64,000 nt of DNA from Arthrobacter sp. zg-Y820 (lineage in GTDB: Bacteria > Actinomycetota > Actinomycetes > Actinomycetales > Micrococcaceae): the NCBI RefSeq assembly GCF_030142155.1, contig NZ_CP126247.1:2914001-2978000 (forward strand), read 5' to 3'. Below, one piece after another: positions 33,103 to 41,490 of this stretch. Below the pieces are notes generated by a model. The model was given only the letters and a program-made list of their open reading frames with translations. It had not been told where the DNA came from and ran no database searches. A program made the translations under genes and the position numbers. Position 1 is the first letter of the stretch; each line of letters starts with the position of its first letter.

Positions 33103-33738
33103 ATGAGCGCCGACAAGCAGACCAACTGGTCCTACACGGAGGGGCTGCCCTTCGAGGATGAAGTACTGCTGCGCGCGCGGGAACGTTCCTACGAGCTGGG
33201 GGTCACTCCCGTATCCACCGGCGTCGGAGCGGCGCTCACGGTCCTGGCGGCCGCTTCCAAGGCCCAGACAGTGGTGGAGGTGGGAACCGGTGCCGGTGTT
33301 TCCGGTGTCTGCCTGCTGCGCGGATTGGGCCCGCAGTCGGTCCTGACCACCATTGACTCTGACGTGGACCACCTGCGGGCGGCACGGGAGGCCTACCGGG
33401 AAGCGGGGGTGGCGGGAAACCGGACACGCACCATTTCGGGGCGGGCTGCCGAAGTCCTCCCCCGCCTGACCGACGGAGCCTATGACATGGTGTTCATCGA
33501 CGCTGACAAGCCGTCGTTCCCGGTCTACGTGGCGCAGGCCGTGCGCCTCCTGAAACGCGGAGGCCTGCTGGTGGTCAACGACGCCCTGGACCACGGCAAG
33601 GTCTCGGACCCGGCCATCCGCGAGGCGACCACCAACACCATGCGCAAGGTCGGCAAGGCCATCCGGGAAAACGAGTCCCTCGTTTCCTCGCTCCTGCCGA
33701 CCGGCGACGGGCTGCTGCTTGCGGTGAAGACCGCCTAG
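33103..33738 (+). CDS. SAM-dependent O-methyltransferase
   Basis: 211-residue class I methyltransferase of the caffeoyl-CoA/catechol O-methyltransferase family. Motif I is VVEVGTGAGVSGVCLL, followed by LTTIDSDVDHLRAAREA and MVFIDADKPSFPVYV with the metal-binding aspartate, then LLVVNDALDHGKV. The natural substrate is not known. ATG 33103 has a GAAAG SD eight bases upstream; ATG 33088 is possible. It is divergent from sigE, the same neighbour as in mycobacteria. Its stop TAG overlaps the stop of the convergent aminopeptidase within the palindrome CTAG (33735-33738). Confidence 0.88.
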   Translation: MSADKQTNWSYTEGLPFEDEVLLRARERSYELGVTPVSTGVGAALTVLAAASKAQTVVEVGTGAGVSGVCLLRGLGPQSVLTTIDSDVDHLRAAREAYREAGVAGNRTRTISGRAAEVLPRLTDGAYDMVFIDADKPSFPVYVAQAVRLLKRGGLLVVNDALDHGKVSDPAIREATTNTMRKVGKAIRENESLVSSLLPTGDGLLLAVKTA

Positions 33739-35396
33739 GAGCGGCGTTCCCCGCCCACCGGCGCGTCCCGAAGATAGGAAATCAGCAGCCGCGTTCCGAA
33801 GCCGGTGGCGCCCTTGGCGATTTCATGACTGTCCGAACCGGCACGCATGGGCCCGGCAATGTCGACGTGCGCCCACGGCACACCGTCGACGAACTTCTCC
33901 AAGAACAGGGCAGCCACGATGGCCCCGGCCCCGAATTTGAGGGCAGGCGGCGCGACATGCGCAAGGTCTGCGGTGTGCGAATCCAGGGCGTAGTCGTACT
34001 CGTGCACCAGCGGCAGCTGCCAGACCCGGTCGCCGGAGTCGCCGCCGGCCTTTTCCAGCGCGTTGAGCAGCTGCGGCGTATTGGAGAACAGGGCTCCGTA
34101 CTGCTGGCCCAGCCCCAGGGCCGCGGCTCCGGTCAGTGTTGCCACGTCCACAAGGGCATCCGGGGCCAGCTCGGCAGCGGCGTACGCGAGGGCATCGGCG
34201 AGGACCATCCGGCCCTCAGCATCTGTGTTGCCGATTTCCACGGTGGTTCCGTTGTACGTGGTCACCACGTCGCCCGGGCGGTAGGCCGATCCGCCGATGG
34301 CGTTTTCGGCCAGCGCCAGCACCGCGGTTACCCGGTGCGGAATCCTGAGCGCGGCAGCGGCCTCGACGGCGGCCAGGACCACGGCGGCCCCGGCCATGTC
34401 CATCTTCATGGTCATCATGGCATCACGGGGCTTGAGCGAAATTCCGCCGGAATCGAAGGTGATGCCCTTTCCGGCCAACACGATATGTTCTCCGCCGCCG
34501 GACGCCGGCCGGTAGGAAATCTGCACCAGCCGGGGCGGATGGGCGGAGCCGGAACCCACGGCCAGCAGGCCGCCGAATCCCTTCCGCCGGAGCTCGGCCT
34601 CGTCCAGCACTGAAATCTCCAGTCCGGCGCGGGCCGCCACGGCACGGCTTTGTGCTGCCATCCACTCCGGGGTAGCGGTGTCGGGCGGGAGGTTCGTCAG
34701 GTCCCGCGCGAGCCAGACGGCGCGGGCAGTAATTTCGGCGATGCGGAGGGCCTCCCGGTCCAGCCCCGTCAGTTGCATTTCGCGGGCCATCGGAGGGCCG
34801 GCAGGCGTCTTGCCGTGTTTGGGTGCCCGGTATCCGCCCAGGAGGAAACCCTCCACAAAGGCCTGCTGCGCGGCAGGGGCCAGGCCGTCCACCACTGCGG
34901 CGCGGATCCGGGCAGCTCCCCGGGTTGCCCGGGCCAGGGCGGCGCCGGCGCGGCGCATGCTCCGGACGGATTCGTCCCCGACACCGAGGAAAATTAGTTT
35001 TGCGGGGAGCAGCTCTGCTTTGGCGGAGGGCGGTTCCACCAGCAGCGTTTCACCGGCTTTTCCGGTGACTCCCGCGGTGGCCGCACGGGCGGCCACGTCC
35101 ACTTCGTACCAGAGCGCAGTCTCGACGGCGCCCCGGCGCGGTTGCGGGGTGGGATGCAGTGCTTCGTCCGTGTCCTCCCGGACTGTCGTCGTCGGAGCGG
35201 CCGCCATGGCCACTGCCAGGACGTCAACTCCTTCATCAGGCGCCGGCTGCAGCCCGGTGCCGGCGGTGGGGGCGCCGGTCCGTGCGAGCAGCTGCTCCAC
35301 AGCGGACACGGCGGTCATCGCCGTGTCCTGCTGGTCAGGCCTGTTGGCTTCCCCGGATGCCGGGGTTGCCTTTGATCCTTTGGGAGGTCGCTGCAT
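33735..35396 (-). CDS. pepA: Leucyl aminopeptidase (M17 family)
   Basis: Dimetal exopeptidase, hexameric in the family, removing N-terminal residues. In the 553-residue form the C-terminal catalytic domain carries the metal-binding signature: LAGKGITFDSGGISLKP (Lys and Asp ligands), KMDMAGAAVV, and the hallmark NTDAEGRMVLADAL (Asp, Glu ligands and catalytic Arg). The N-terminal domain is divergent, as usual. ATG 35396 was chosen for the TAGGAA SD about nine bases upstream; ATG 35321 would give a 528-residue protein and is also plausible. It lies 11 bases after the DUF3117 gene in one unit. Confidence 0.9.
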   Translation of the reverse strand: MQRPPKGSKATPASGEANRPDQQDTAMTAVSAVEQLLARTGAPTAGTGLQPAPDEGVDVLAVAMAAAPTTTVREDTDEALHPTPQPRRGAVETALWYEVDVAARAATAGVTGKAGETLLVEPPSAKAELLPAKLIFLGVGDESVRSMRRAGAALARATRGAARIRAAVVDGLAPAAQQAFVEGFLLGGYRAPKHGKTPAGPPMAREMQLTGLDREALRIAEITARAVWLARDLTNLPPDTATPEWMAAQSRAVAARAGLEISVLDEAELRRKGFGGLLAVGSGSAHPPRLVQISYRPASGGGEHIVLAGKGITFDSGGISLKPRDAMMTMKMDMAGAAVVLAAVEAAAALRIPHRVTAVLALAENAIGGSAYRPGDVVTTYNGTTVEIGNTDAEGRMVLADALAYAAAELAPDALVDVATLTGAAALGLGQQYGALFSNTPQLLNALEKAGGDSGDRVWQLPLVHEYDYALDSHTADLAHVAPPALKFGAGAIVAALFLEKFVDGVPWAHVDIAGPMRAGSDSHEIAKGATGFGTRLLISYLRDAPVGGERRS

Positions 35397-35407
35397 CGGT
35401 TCGATTC

Positions 35408-35578
35408 CTAGCTCGTCGTCGCGCCCAGCAGGCAATCCTTCAGTTTGCCCGCTTCCTCGGCGTTCAGCTCCACAACGAGGCGCCCACCGCCGTCGATCGG
35501 CACCCGCAGGATGAGACTTCGCCCCTCCTTGGTGACCTCCATTGGTCCGTCCCCAGTACGCGGTTTCATGGCAGCCAT
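35408..35578 (-). CDS. DUF3117 protein
   Basis: A 56-residue protein that is easy to miss: MAAMKPRTGDGPMEVTKEG at the start, then ILRVPIDGGGRLVVELN and EEAGKLKDCLLGATTS at the end. The sequence is a near-textbook DUF3117, present and highly conserved across actinobacteria, with no established function; the predicted fold is a small beta-hairpin plus helix. ATG 35578 is preceded by an AAAGGG-type SD. In mycobacteria the family member sits close to tagA, as it does here. Probably co-transcribed with the aminopeptidase. Confidence 0.93.
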   Translation of the reverse strand: MAAMKPRTGDGPMEVTKEGRSLILRVPIDGGGRLVVELNAEEAGKLKDCLLGATTS

Positions 35579-35734
35579 GTTCCAGTTCCCCTTTCACAGT
35601 GCGCTGCGGGCGATCCCCCAGTCGCATGTAATCCTCTGTCGCACGGCCTCATAACCAGCTCCGGCGGCAATTGTCCTTCATTATTCCGCACAAACAGGCC
35701 GCAAACGAAATTTCTTGTGTTCCCCGCCACAGGG

Positions 35735-36991
35735 TCAGGGTGGATAATCCCCTCCGCCGGGCAGCGGGGTCCACCGCCAAAGCCAGGCAACCCAGACAAT
35801 CTGCAGGATCAGAAACGCTGCGGCCACGGCCCAGCGGTAGGCGCGCGAGCTGCTGAGGCAGGCCAGGGCCAAGCCCAGGGGAAACAGCGGCAACAGCAGC
35901 CGGAACGTGCTGGTCAGCGGGTTCAGGAAGACAAACAGGTACATCAGGTACGCCGCGCACCAGACCTGCAGTTCCACGCCGAGCCGGCGTACGGCGCTGG
36001 AATTGAGGCAGAGCACGGTGAAGAGAACCAGAACGATCAGCGCCACCGGTCCCAGCACCGGCCCGAAAAGCCGTTCCGCCTCGACCAGCCAGGGTTTGAA
36101 CGGCAGCAGGGAATCTCCCCGCCAGGCGGTCTCGGTATCCGTGTACGCGCGCAGTTCCCCGGTGACCGCCCAGGCGATCGCCGGCCAGGCCAGCGCCCCG
36201 ACGCCGGAGGCGATGCCGAGGACCACCATCCGCCAGGCCTCGGACCAGGGAAAGGGCTCCTTGCCGCGTCGCATCCAGCGGCGGACGAACAGGATGCCCA
36301 GCATCAGGGCAAAGGCCACGCCCACCGGGCGGGACAGGCACATGACCAGGACAACCGGCACCGCGGCCAAGTAGCGGCGGGTTAGCAGCAGGTAGAGCGC
36401 AGCCGCCAGCAGCAACAGATTCAGTGATTCGGCATAGGGCACCTGGAGGACCGGCGACACCGGGCAGACCGCCACAAACGCCACGCCCCAAAGCGCGGTG
36501 CCGGCGGACGCCCGAAGCGCGAACAGCCGGTACACCATCAGGGCGGCACCGAAACCGGCCGCGGTGGCGACCAGCGGCGCGAGCACTTCCCAGCCCAGTC
36601 CGGTCAGGGCTGCGAGCGCCCGGACCAGCCCCGGGAAGAGGGCATAGAACGCCCATTCGTTCTCCTGCGCGCGTCCGGTCGCGTCGCGCGGGATCTCCCC
36701 CGGGTAGCCGCCGTCGAAGATATTCCGGTACCACTCGCTGTCCCAGGCTCCGATGAACTGCAGGTACGACGGCGTGCCCTCCCAGCCCCAGGGATTCAGC
36801 CCCTGCTGGGCGGCCACGGCCATGAAGACCGCGAAGGTGAACACGCGGGCCACGGCCCAAACCGCCAGGACCTTCGCGTACCAGGGCCAGCGGGTAAAGG
36901 CCGCCCCAGCCGCAGCCGCGGTCTGGGCCACGACGCGGTTGGGGCCCGACGCCGGCGGACGTTCCTCTCCCGTGGCGGTCCTACCCCTCAC
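35735..36991 (-). CDS. Integral-membrane mannosyltransferase (PIG-V/GT-C-like)
   Basis: Polytopic membrane protein of about 418 residues with eight to ten hydrophobic segments. Near the N-terminus the loop FIGAWDSEWYRNIFDGGYPG holds the acidic residues and the WD..WY..I...GYP pattern of GPI-mannosyltransferase 2 (PIG-V) and related GT-C enzymes that use polyprenyl-phosphate mannose. It may mannosylate a lipid or cell-wall glycan. GTG 36991 overlaps the tagA stop by eleven bases and is the best coupled start; the N-terminal region before WPWYAKVLAVW is poorly defined. Substrate unknown. Confidence 0.75.
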   Translation of the reverse strand: MRGRTATGEERPPASGPNRVVAQTAAAAGAAFTRWPWYAKVLAVWAVARVFTFAVFMAVAAQQGLNPWGWEGTPSYLQFIGAWDSEWYRNIFDGGYPGEIPRDATGRAQENEWAFYALFPGLVRALAALTGLGWEVLAPLVATAAGFGAALMVYRLFALRASAGTALWGVAFVAVCPVSPVLQVPYAESLNLLLLAAALYLLLTRRYLAAVPVVLVMCLSRPVGVAFALMLGILFVRRWMRRGKEPFPWSEAWRMVVLGIASGVGALAWPAIAWAVTGELRAYTDTETAWRGDSLLPFKPWLVEAERLFGPVLGPVALIVLVLFTVLCLNSSAVRRLGVELQVWCAAYLMYLFVFLNPLTSTFRLLLPLFPLGLALACLSSSRAYRWAVAAAFLILQIVWVAWLWRWTPLPGGGDYPP

Positions 36992-37559
36992 TGCGCACCC
37001 AGCAGCTCTCCAGGTGGTCATTGACGTATCCGGTGGCCTGCAGCATGGCGTACGCGGTGGTGGGGCCGACAAAGCGGAAGCCGCGCTGCTTCAGCGCCTT
37101 GGCCAGGGCCGTGGATTCCGCGGTGATCGCGGGAACATCGGCGATGGTCCGCGGCGCAGGGCGACCCGGGTCCGGTCGGTGCTTCTGCAGCAACAGCTCC
37201 AGGCTCTCGCCGTCGGGCAGCTCCAACAGTGCCCGGGCGTTGGCGATGACGGCGTTGATCTTCGCCCGGTTGCGGACAATTCCGGCGTCGGCCATCAGCC
37301 GTTCCCGGTCGGCATCGGCGAAACGGGCCACGGCAGCGGGGTCAAAGCCGGAGAACGCTGCCCGGAAGGCCTCGCGCTTGCGCAGGATCGTGATCCAGCT
37401 CAGGCCTGATTGGAAGGCTTCCAGGCTGAGGCGTTCAAACAGGGCAGCCTCACCGGTGACCGGCCGGCCCCATTCCTCGTCGTGGTACCGCTGGTAGTCG
37501 GGGCTGGCCACGGCCCAGGGACAGCGCAGCAGTCCGTCGGTGCCGGCGACGGTGCTCAT
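36981..37559 (-). CDS. tagA: DNA-3-methyladenine glycosylase I
   Basis: Excises 3-methyladenine from alkylated DNA. The 192 residues keep the HhH-like glycosylase core (YHDEEWGRPVTGEAALFERLSLEAFQSGLSW) and the zinc snap of this family: Cys13 and His26 at the N-terminus pair with His182 and Cys186 (NDHLESCW) near the C-terminus. The FVGPTTAYAMLQATG stretch is typical. ATG 37559 overlaps the stop of the DivIVA gene (ATGA). A second alkylation-repair protein (ATL) lies at 2808. Confidence 0.94.
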   Translation of the reverse strand: MSTVAGTDGLLRCPWAVASPDYQRYHDEEWGRPVTGEAALFERLSLEAFQSGLSWITILRKREAFRAAFSGFDPAAVARFADADRERLMADAGIVRNRAKINAVIANARALLELPDGESLELLLQKHRPDPGRPAPRTIADVPAITAESTALAKALKQRGFRFVGPTTAYAMLQATGYVNDHLESCWVRSEG

Positions 37560-37894
37560 GAAAGCGCCCCCGGCTCCTCCGGGCGCGCACCGCCGGGCCG
37601 GCCCCGGACAGCGGCAAGCGCGGCATCCCGCTCGGCCAGCGCCGACGCCAGCCGCACCAGCACGGCATCAACCTGGTCCATCCGGTAACCCCGCAGCGCC
37701 ACCGAAAACCGCAGCCGCTCAATGTCCGACGGCTGCACCTGCTCGGGCAGCAGGACCGGGGGCATCCTGGGGTCCGGCTCGGCCAGCCCGTCGGCACGGG
37801 TCGTTGCTGGCAGGCGGGAGGGCGGATGCCGCGTTGCCAGGAGGGCGACGGCCCCGGCGGCAAGAACGGCCACGAAGACCAGGAATATTGTCAC
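37556..37894 (-). CDS. DivIVA-domain membrane-anchored protein
   Basis: 112 residues: one N-terminal transmembrane segment (TIFLVFVAVLAAGAVALLAT), a proline-rich spacer, then LRFSVALRGYRMDQVDAVLVRLASAL, which is the DivIVA repeat (R..RGY...VD..L). The C-terminus is disordered. Similar small proteins precede tagA in mycobacteria. DivIVA domains bind curved membranes and organise polar growth, but this short form has no coiled coil, so its role is unclear. Start is GTG 37894. Confidence 0.8.
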   Translation of the reverse strand: MTIFLVFVAVLAAGAVALLATRHPPSRLPATTRADGLAEPDPRMPPVLLPEQVQPSDIERLRFSVALRGYRMDQVDAVLVRLASALAERDAALAAVRGRPGGARPEEPGALS

Positions 37895-37933
37895 AGGACC
37901 ATCGTGCCAGATGAGGCGCGGCCCTCCGCCCGG

Positions 37934-38704
37934 CTACGGCGAGACGTGGCCGGCGCTGTCGGCGATCATCAGCGCCACGGCCTCCGCCGGATCGTCCACC
38001 ACGTGGATCAGTTCCAGGTCTTTCGCCGAGATCATTCCCTCCTGAAGCAGCGTGCTCCGGACCCAGTCCAGGAGCGGGCTCCAGAAGTCGGTGCCGATGA
38101 GCACGATCGGGAAGGACGTCACCTTCTGGGTCTGGACCAGGGTCATGGCTTCGAAGAGTTCATCCAAGGTACCGAAGCCGCCCGGCAGGACGATGAACCC
38201 CTGGGCGTACTTGACGAACATGGTCTTGCGCACGAAGAAGTACCGGAAGTTGATCCCCAGGTCCACCCAGTCGTTCAGGCCGGTCTCAAAGGGAAGTTCG
38301 ATGCCCAGCCCGACCGACAGTCCGTCAGCTTCAACGGCGCCCTTGTTCGCCGCTTCCATGGAGCCCGGTCCGCCGCCGGTGATCACCGCGAGCCCCTCTT
38401 CCGCGAGCAGCCTGCCGACCTCCTCGCCGAGCTTGTAGTACGCCGATCCGGGCACGCTGCGGGAGGAGCCGAACACGCTGACCGCCGGCCCCAGCTCCGA
38501 GAGGGTGCCGAAACCCTCCACGAATTCGCTTTGGATGCGCAGCACCCGCCACGGGTCGGTGTGGGTGAAGTGGGTCTGATCCTGGGTATCAAGCAGGTAG
38601 CGGTCTGACTGCGGTGCGCCGGCCTGCGCCCGGCGCAGTTCCACCGGGCCCCGCTTGCGCGGGCTGCTGGTACGGGCACGGGACGTGTTGTCGCTGAATT
38701 CCAT
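37934..38704 (-). CDS. LOG family protein (TIGR00730, cytokinin riboside monophosphate phosphoribohydrolase-like)
   Basis: 256-residue Rossmann-like protein with the two family signatures: [14 protein letters not shown] and [19 protein letters not shown] enzymes hydrolyse N6-modified AMP to the free base and ribose-5-phosphate; earlier annotation as lysine decarboxylase is wrong. The N-terminal 60 residues are a charged extension. ATG 38704 lies 7 bases after TACCCT, consistent with a leaderless message; GTG 38722 is an alternative. It is divergent from gluA. Confidence 0.88.
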   Translation of the reverse strand: MEFSDNTSRARTSSPRKRGPVELRRAQAGAPQSDRYLLDTQDQTHFTHTDPWRVLRIQSEFVEGFGTLSELGPAVSVFGSSRSVPGSAYYKLGEEVGRLLAEEGLAVITGGGPGSMEAANKGAVEADGLSVGLGIELPFETGLNDWVDLGINFRYFFVRKTMFVKYAQGFIVLPGGFGTLDELFEAMTLVQTQKVTSFPIVLIGTDFWSPLLDWVRSTLLQEGMISAKDLELIHVVDDPAEAVALMIADSAGHVSP

Positions 38705-38711
38705 GGTTACA

Positions 38712-38717
38712 AGGGTA
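38712..38717 (-). promoter_or_regulatory. -10 box of a leaderless promoter for the LOG gene
   Basis: TACCCT on the minus strand, 7 bases before ATG 38704; no SD. Confidence 0.4.
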
Positions 38718-38839
38718 GCCACAAGTGCTGCGCAGGCTCATGCACGCCGCAGGGCCGCCGTCGGCCGGGTTTGATTGCTCTTGCGTCACGATTTCGGCGA
38801 ATGTGTGCACTGCGACACATTTCGGACACAATCATTGAC

Positions 38840-38845
38840 TATCTT
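38840..38845 (+). promoter_or_regulatory. -10 box of a leaderless promoter for gluABCD
   Basis: TATCTT lies 6 bases before ATG 38852. There is no SD, so the first gene of the operon is probably read from a leaderless message, while gluB-D have normal SDs. Confidence 0.45.
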
Positions 38846-38851
38846 CTACTT

Positions 38852-39673
38852 ATGACCCGTGACACATCCGATGGCGCTATGCCTGAATCCGGACCGCCTG
38901 AATCTGGCCTGCCTGAATCCGGACCGCCTGATCCCGCCGCCCCTCTTGTTTCACTCAAGAACGTCAACAAGCACTTTGGCGACCTGCATGTCCTGCAGAA
39001 CATCAACCTTGACGTGGCCCGCGGTGAAGTGGTGGTGGTGATTGGCCCGTCGGGTTCCGGAAAGTCGACGCTCTGCCGTGCCATCAACCGGCTGGAGACC
39101 ATCGACGACGGTGAAATCGCCATCGACGGAAAGGTCCTCCCCGCCGAGGGAAAGGCGCTGGCCAAGCTGCGCGCCGACGTCGGCATGGTCTTCCAGTCCT
39201 TCAACCTCTTCGCCCACAAAACCATCCTCGACAACGTGTCCCTGGGTCCGGTCAAGGTCAAGGGAATGAAGTCCGCCGAGGCGAAGAAGCTCTCGATGGA
39301 CCTGCTGGAGCGGGTGGGCGTCGCGAACCAGGCGAACAAGCTTCCCGCCCAGCTCTCCGGCGGACAGCAGCAGCGCGTGGCCATTGCCCGGGCGCTGGCC
39401 ATGAAACCGAAGGTCATGCTGTTCGACGAGCCCACATCGGCGCTGGACCCCGAAATGATCAACGAAGTCCTGGACACCATGGTGGGCCTGGCCAAGGAAG
39501 GCATGACCATGATCGTGGTGACCCACGAAATGGGCTTTGCCCGCAAGGCCGCCGACCGCGTGGTGTTCATGGCCGACGGACAGATCGTCGAGGAAGCCAC
39601 GCCGGAGGAATTCTTCACCCGGCCCAAGAGCGACCGCGCCAAGGACTTCCTGGGGAAGATCCTGGCCCACTAG
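38852..39673 (+). CDS. gluA: Glutamate/polar amino acid ABC transporter ATP-binding protein GluA
   Basis: ATPase of a glutamate-type uptake system. Motifs are Walker [10 protein letters not shown] (65-73), Q-loop FQSFNLF, signature LSGGQQQR (168-175), Walker [14 protein letters not shown] and switch His in VVTHEMGFA. The family usually starts around residue 32 ([10 protein letters not shown]), so the first 30 residues are an extra tail of PESGP-like repeats. It comes from three 15-base tandem copies (38882-38926). 273 residues in all. ATG 38852 is supported by the -10 box six bases upstream. A set of 17-base repeats separates it from gluB. Confidence 0.92.
   Translation: MTRDTSDGAMPESGPPESGLPESGPPDPAAPLVSLKNVNKHFGDLHVLQNINLDVARGEVVVVIGPSGSGKSTLCRAINRLETIDDGEIAIDGKVLPAEGKALAKLRADVGMVFQSFNLFAHKTILDNVSLGPVKVKGMKSAEAKKLSMDLLERVGVANQANKLPAQLSGGQQQRVAIARALAMKPKVMLFDEPTSALDPEMINEVLDTMVGLAKEGMTMIVVTHEMGFARKAADRVVFMADGQIVEEATPEEFFTRPKSDRAKDFLGKILAH
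38882..38926 (+). repeat. Three 15-base tandem repeats within gluA
   Basis: CCTGAATCCGGACCG at 38882-38896 and 38912-38926 flanks a diverged copy CCTGAATCTGGCCTG (38897-38911). Each unit codes PESGP or PESGL, so copy changes keep the frame and only alter the length of the N-terminal tail. Confidence 0.85.
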
Positions 39674-39686
39674 ATCCGCCTTTTCC

Positions 39687-39805
39687 ACAGATTCACCATT
39701 TGACCAGATTCGCCGCTTGACCAGATTCACCATTTGACCAGATTCGCCGCTTGACCAGATTCACCGTTAGGCCAGATTCACCGATAGGCCAGATTCACCA
39801 GTTGG
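39687..39805 (+). repeat. Seven 17-base tandem repeats between gluA and gluB
   Basis: Units start at 39687, 39704, 39721, 39738, 39755, 39772 and 39789, with consensus CCAGATTCACCNNTTGA. Copies 2 and 4 are identical, and copies 1 and 3 differ only in the first base, so a 34-base unit seems to have duplicated. The unit length is not a multiple of three, and no gene reads through. Directly after comes GGGG-GCAA-CCCC (39804-39815), a small hairpin with a GNRA-type loop. Role unknown. Confidence 0.9.
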
Positions 39806-39864
39806 GGGCAACCCCTTGCAGCAAGGCCAACCCCGTCCGGGAAGCCGCCAAACAAGGAGAAATC

Positions 39865-40710
39865 ATGCGCAAGACCCGTTACGCCGCAGTGGCATTCGCC
39901 GCTGCCGCAGCACTGACCATGTCCGCCTGCGGAGGCGACTCCGGCAATGAAGCCGGCGGCGACGAGACAGCTTCCGGAGAAAAGATCACCATCGGCATCA
40001 AGTTTGACCAGCCCGGCGTTGGCTTCATGGAAGGCGGCGAGCCCTCCGGCTTCGACGTTGACGTCGCCAAGTATGTTGCCGAGGAACTGGGCTACGGCGA
40101 AGACCAGATTGAGTGGAAGGAAACCCCGACCGCGCAGCGTGAAAACGTGCTGGAGAACGGCGAAGTGGACATGATCTTGGCGTCCTACTCCATCAACGAC
40201 ACCCGCAAGGAGCGCGTGGCTTTCGCCGGGCCGTACTTCATTGCCGGCCAGGACCTGCTGGTCAACGCCGACAACAGCGACATCAACGGCCCCGAGGACC
40301 TCAACGGCAAGACGCTGTGCTCAGTCACCGGTTCCACCTCCGCCCAGAAGATCAAGGACACCCTCGCGTCCGACGTGAAGCTGCTGGAGCAGGGCAGCTA
40401 CGCCAACTGCGTCACCGCCATGCAGGGCGGCCAGATCGACGTCGTCACCACCGATGACATCATCCTCGCCGGCCTGGCCTCCACCGATGCGAACGCCGGC
40501 AAGTTCAAGGTGGTCGGCAACCCGTTCACCGAAGAGCAGTACGGCGTGGGCATCTCCAAGGAAAGCACCGAGTGCGAGGCGATCAACACGGCCATTCGCT
40601 CCATGATCGAAGACGGTTCCTGGGAAGAGGCCATCAAGGCCAACACCGAGGGCGCCGACTACACCTACAACGCTGAGCTGAACCCGCCGGAGCCCGCCGC
40701 CTGCGCCTAG
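39865..40710 (+). CDS. gluB: Glutamate-binding lipoprotein GluB
   Basis: Extracytoplasmic binding protein of 281 residues for glutamate or similar amino acids (family 3 solute-binding protein). Lipobox TMSAC with Cys22 as anchor. The mature chain has ITIGIKFDQPGVGF, GFDVDVAKYVAEELGY and ASYSINDTRKERVAFAGPYF, the classical arginine/aspartate ligand-binding signature. Two cysteines (TLCSVTG and YANCVT) may form a disulfide. ATG 39865 has an AAGGAG SD. It is followed by hairpins that probably lower transcription of the permease genes. Confidence 0.93.
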   Translation: MRKTRYAAVAFAAAAALTMSACGGDSGNEAGGDETASGEKITIGIKFDQPGVGFMEGGEPSGFDVDVAKYVAEELGYGEDQIEWKETPTAQRENVLENGEVDMILASYSINDTRKERVAFAGPYFIAGQDLLVNADNSDINGPEDLNGKTLCSVTGSTSAQKIKDTLASDVKLLEQGSYANCVTAMQGGQIDVVTTDDIILAGLASTDANAGKFKVVGNPFTEEQYGVGISKESTECEAINTAIRSMIEDGSWEEAIKANTEGADYTYNAELNPPEPAACA

Positions 40711-40719
40711 GCACGCCAA

Positions 40720-40738
40720 CCGGCGGTGAAACCGCCGG
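40720..40738 (+). other. Stem-loop just after gluB
   Basis: Perfect 8-bp stem CCGGCGGT/ACCGCCGG with a GAA loop, nine bases after the gluB stop. It could protect the gluB 3' end from degradation. Confidence 0.5.
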
Positions 40739-40747
40739 CGTAAACCT

Positions 40748-40798
40748 CGGTGCATGCGAAGGAATCAATGTCCTTCGCATGCACCGGTTTCTTTCTCT
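40748..40798 (+). terminator. Terminator-like hairpin between gluB and gluC (probable attenuator)
   Basis: A 16-bp stem (40748-40763 / 40771-40786, loop ATCAATG) is followed by TTTCTTTCTCTC. It has the form of an intrinsic terminator inside an operon, so it likely lets only part of the transcription reach the two permease genes. The gluC SD lies a few bases further on. Confidence 0.75.
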
Positions 40799-40815
40799 CA
40801 CAGAAGAGGTACATC

Positions 40816-41490
40816 ATGGGTGGTTTTTTCGCCCTCTTCGAGGATTACGACGTCGTCGCAGCGTTCTGGGTGAACATCCAGCTCGCGTTCTGGGCGGGCA
40901 TCGCTTCGCTGGTGCTCGGCACCATCCTCGCCGTCATGCGGATCTCGCCCATCGCCAGCCTGCGCTGGTTCGGCACCGCCTACGTCAACATTTTCCGCAA
41001 CACCCCGCTGACCATCATCATGGTGTTCTCGGTGCTGGGGCTGTGGGGCCAGCTTCAGGTCAACTTCAGCACTGACTTCAACCTTAACTTTTTCCTGCTG
41101 GCGGTCCTGTCCCTGAGCATCTACCACGCCGCGTTTGTCTGTGAGGCGATCCGCAGCGGCGTCAACACTGTCCCCCTGGGACAGGCGGAAGCGGCCCGGT
41201 CCATCGGCCTGTCCTTCCTGCCCGCTGCCTGGCTGATCATCCTCCCCCAGGCCTTCCGCGGCGCCGTCGCTCCGCTGGGCAACGTGCTGATCGCCCTGGT
41301 CAAGAACACCACGGTGGCGGCCGCCGCGAGCGTGGCCGAGGCCTCGGGCCTGATGAAAACCATGATCGAGTTCCGGCCCGACGTCATGACCCAGATCTTC
41401 CTCACCTTCGCCATCGGCTTCGTCATCATCGTCATTCCCATCGGCCTGCTCACCACCTGGGCCTCGAAGAAACTGGCGGTGGCGCGATGA
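40816..41490 (+). CDS. gluC: Glutamate ABC transporter permease GluC
   Basis: Membrane subunit of 224 residues (HisM-type) with about five transmembrane segments. FRNTPLTIIMVFSVLGLWG near the middle and the EAA loop AEAARSIGLSFLPAAWLIILPQAFRGAV contact the ATPase. ATG 40816 has an AGAAGAGG SD. It pairs with GluD; its end overlaps gluD by four bases (ATGA). Confidence 0.93.
   Translation: MGGFFALFEDYDVVAAFWVNIQLAFWAGIASLVLGTILAVMRISPIASLRWFGTAYVNIFRNTPLTIIMVFSVLGLWGQLQVNFSTDFNLNFFLLAVLSLSIYHAAFVCEAIRSGVNTVPLGQAEAARSIGLSFLPAAWLIILPQAFRGAVAPLGNVLIALVKNTTVAAAASVAEASGLMKTMIEFRPDVMTQIFLTFAIGFVIIVIPIGLLTTWASKKLAVAR

Noticed and set aside
37934..38704. Lysine decarboxylase
   Set aside because: The old name for the TIGR00730 family. 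The [14 protein letters not shown] and PGGxGTLDE motifs are those of LOG phosphoribohydrolases, and no PLP site is present.
39687..39805. CRISPR array
   Set aside because: The 17-base units are directly abutting, with no spacers, and no cas genes are present.
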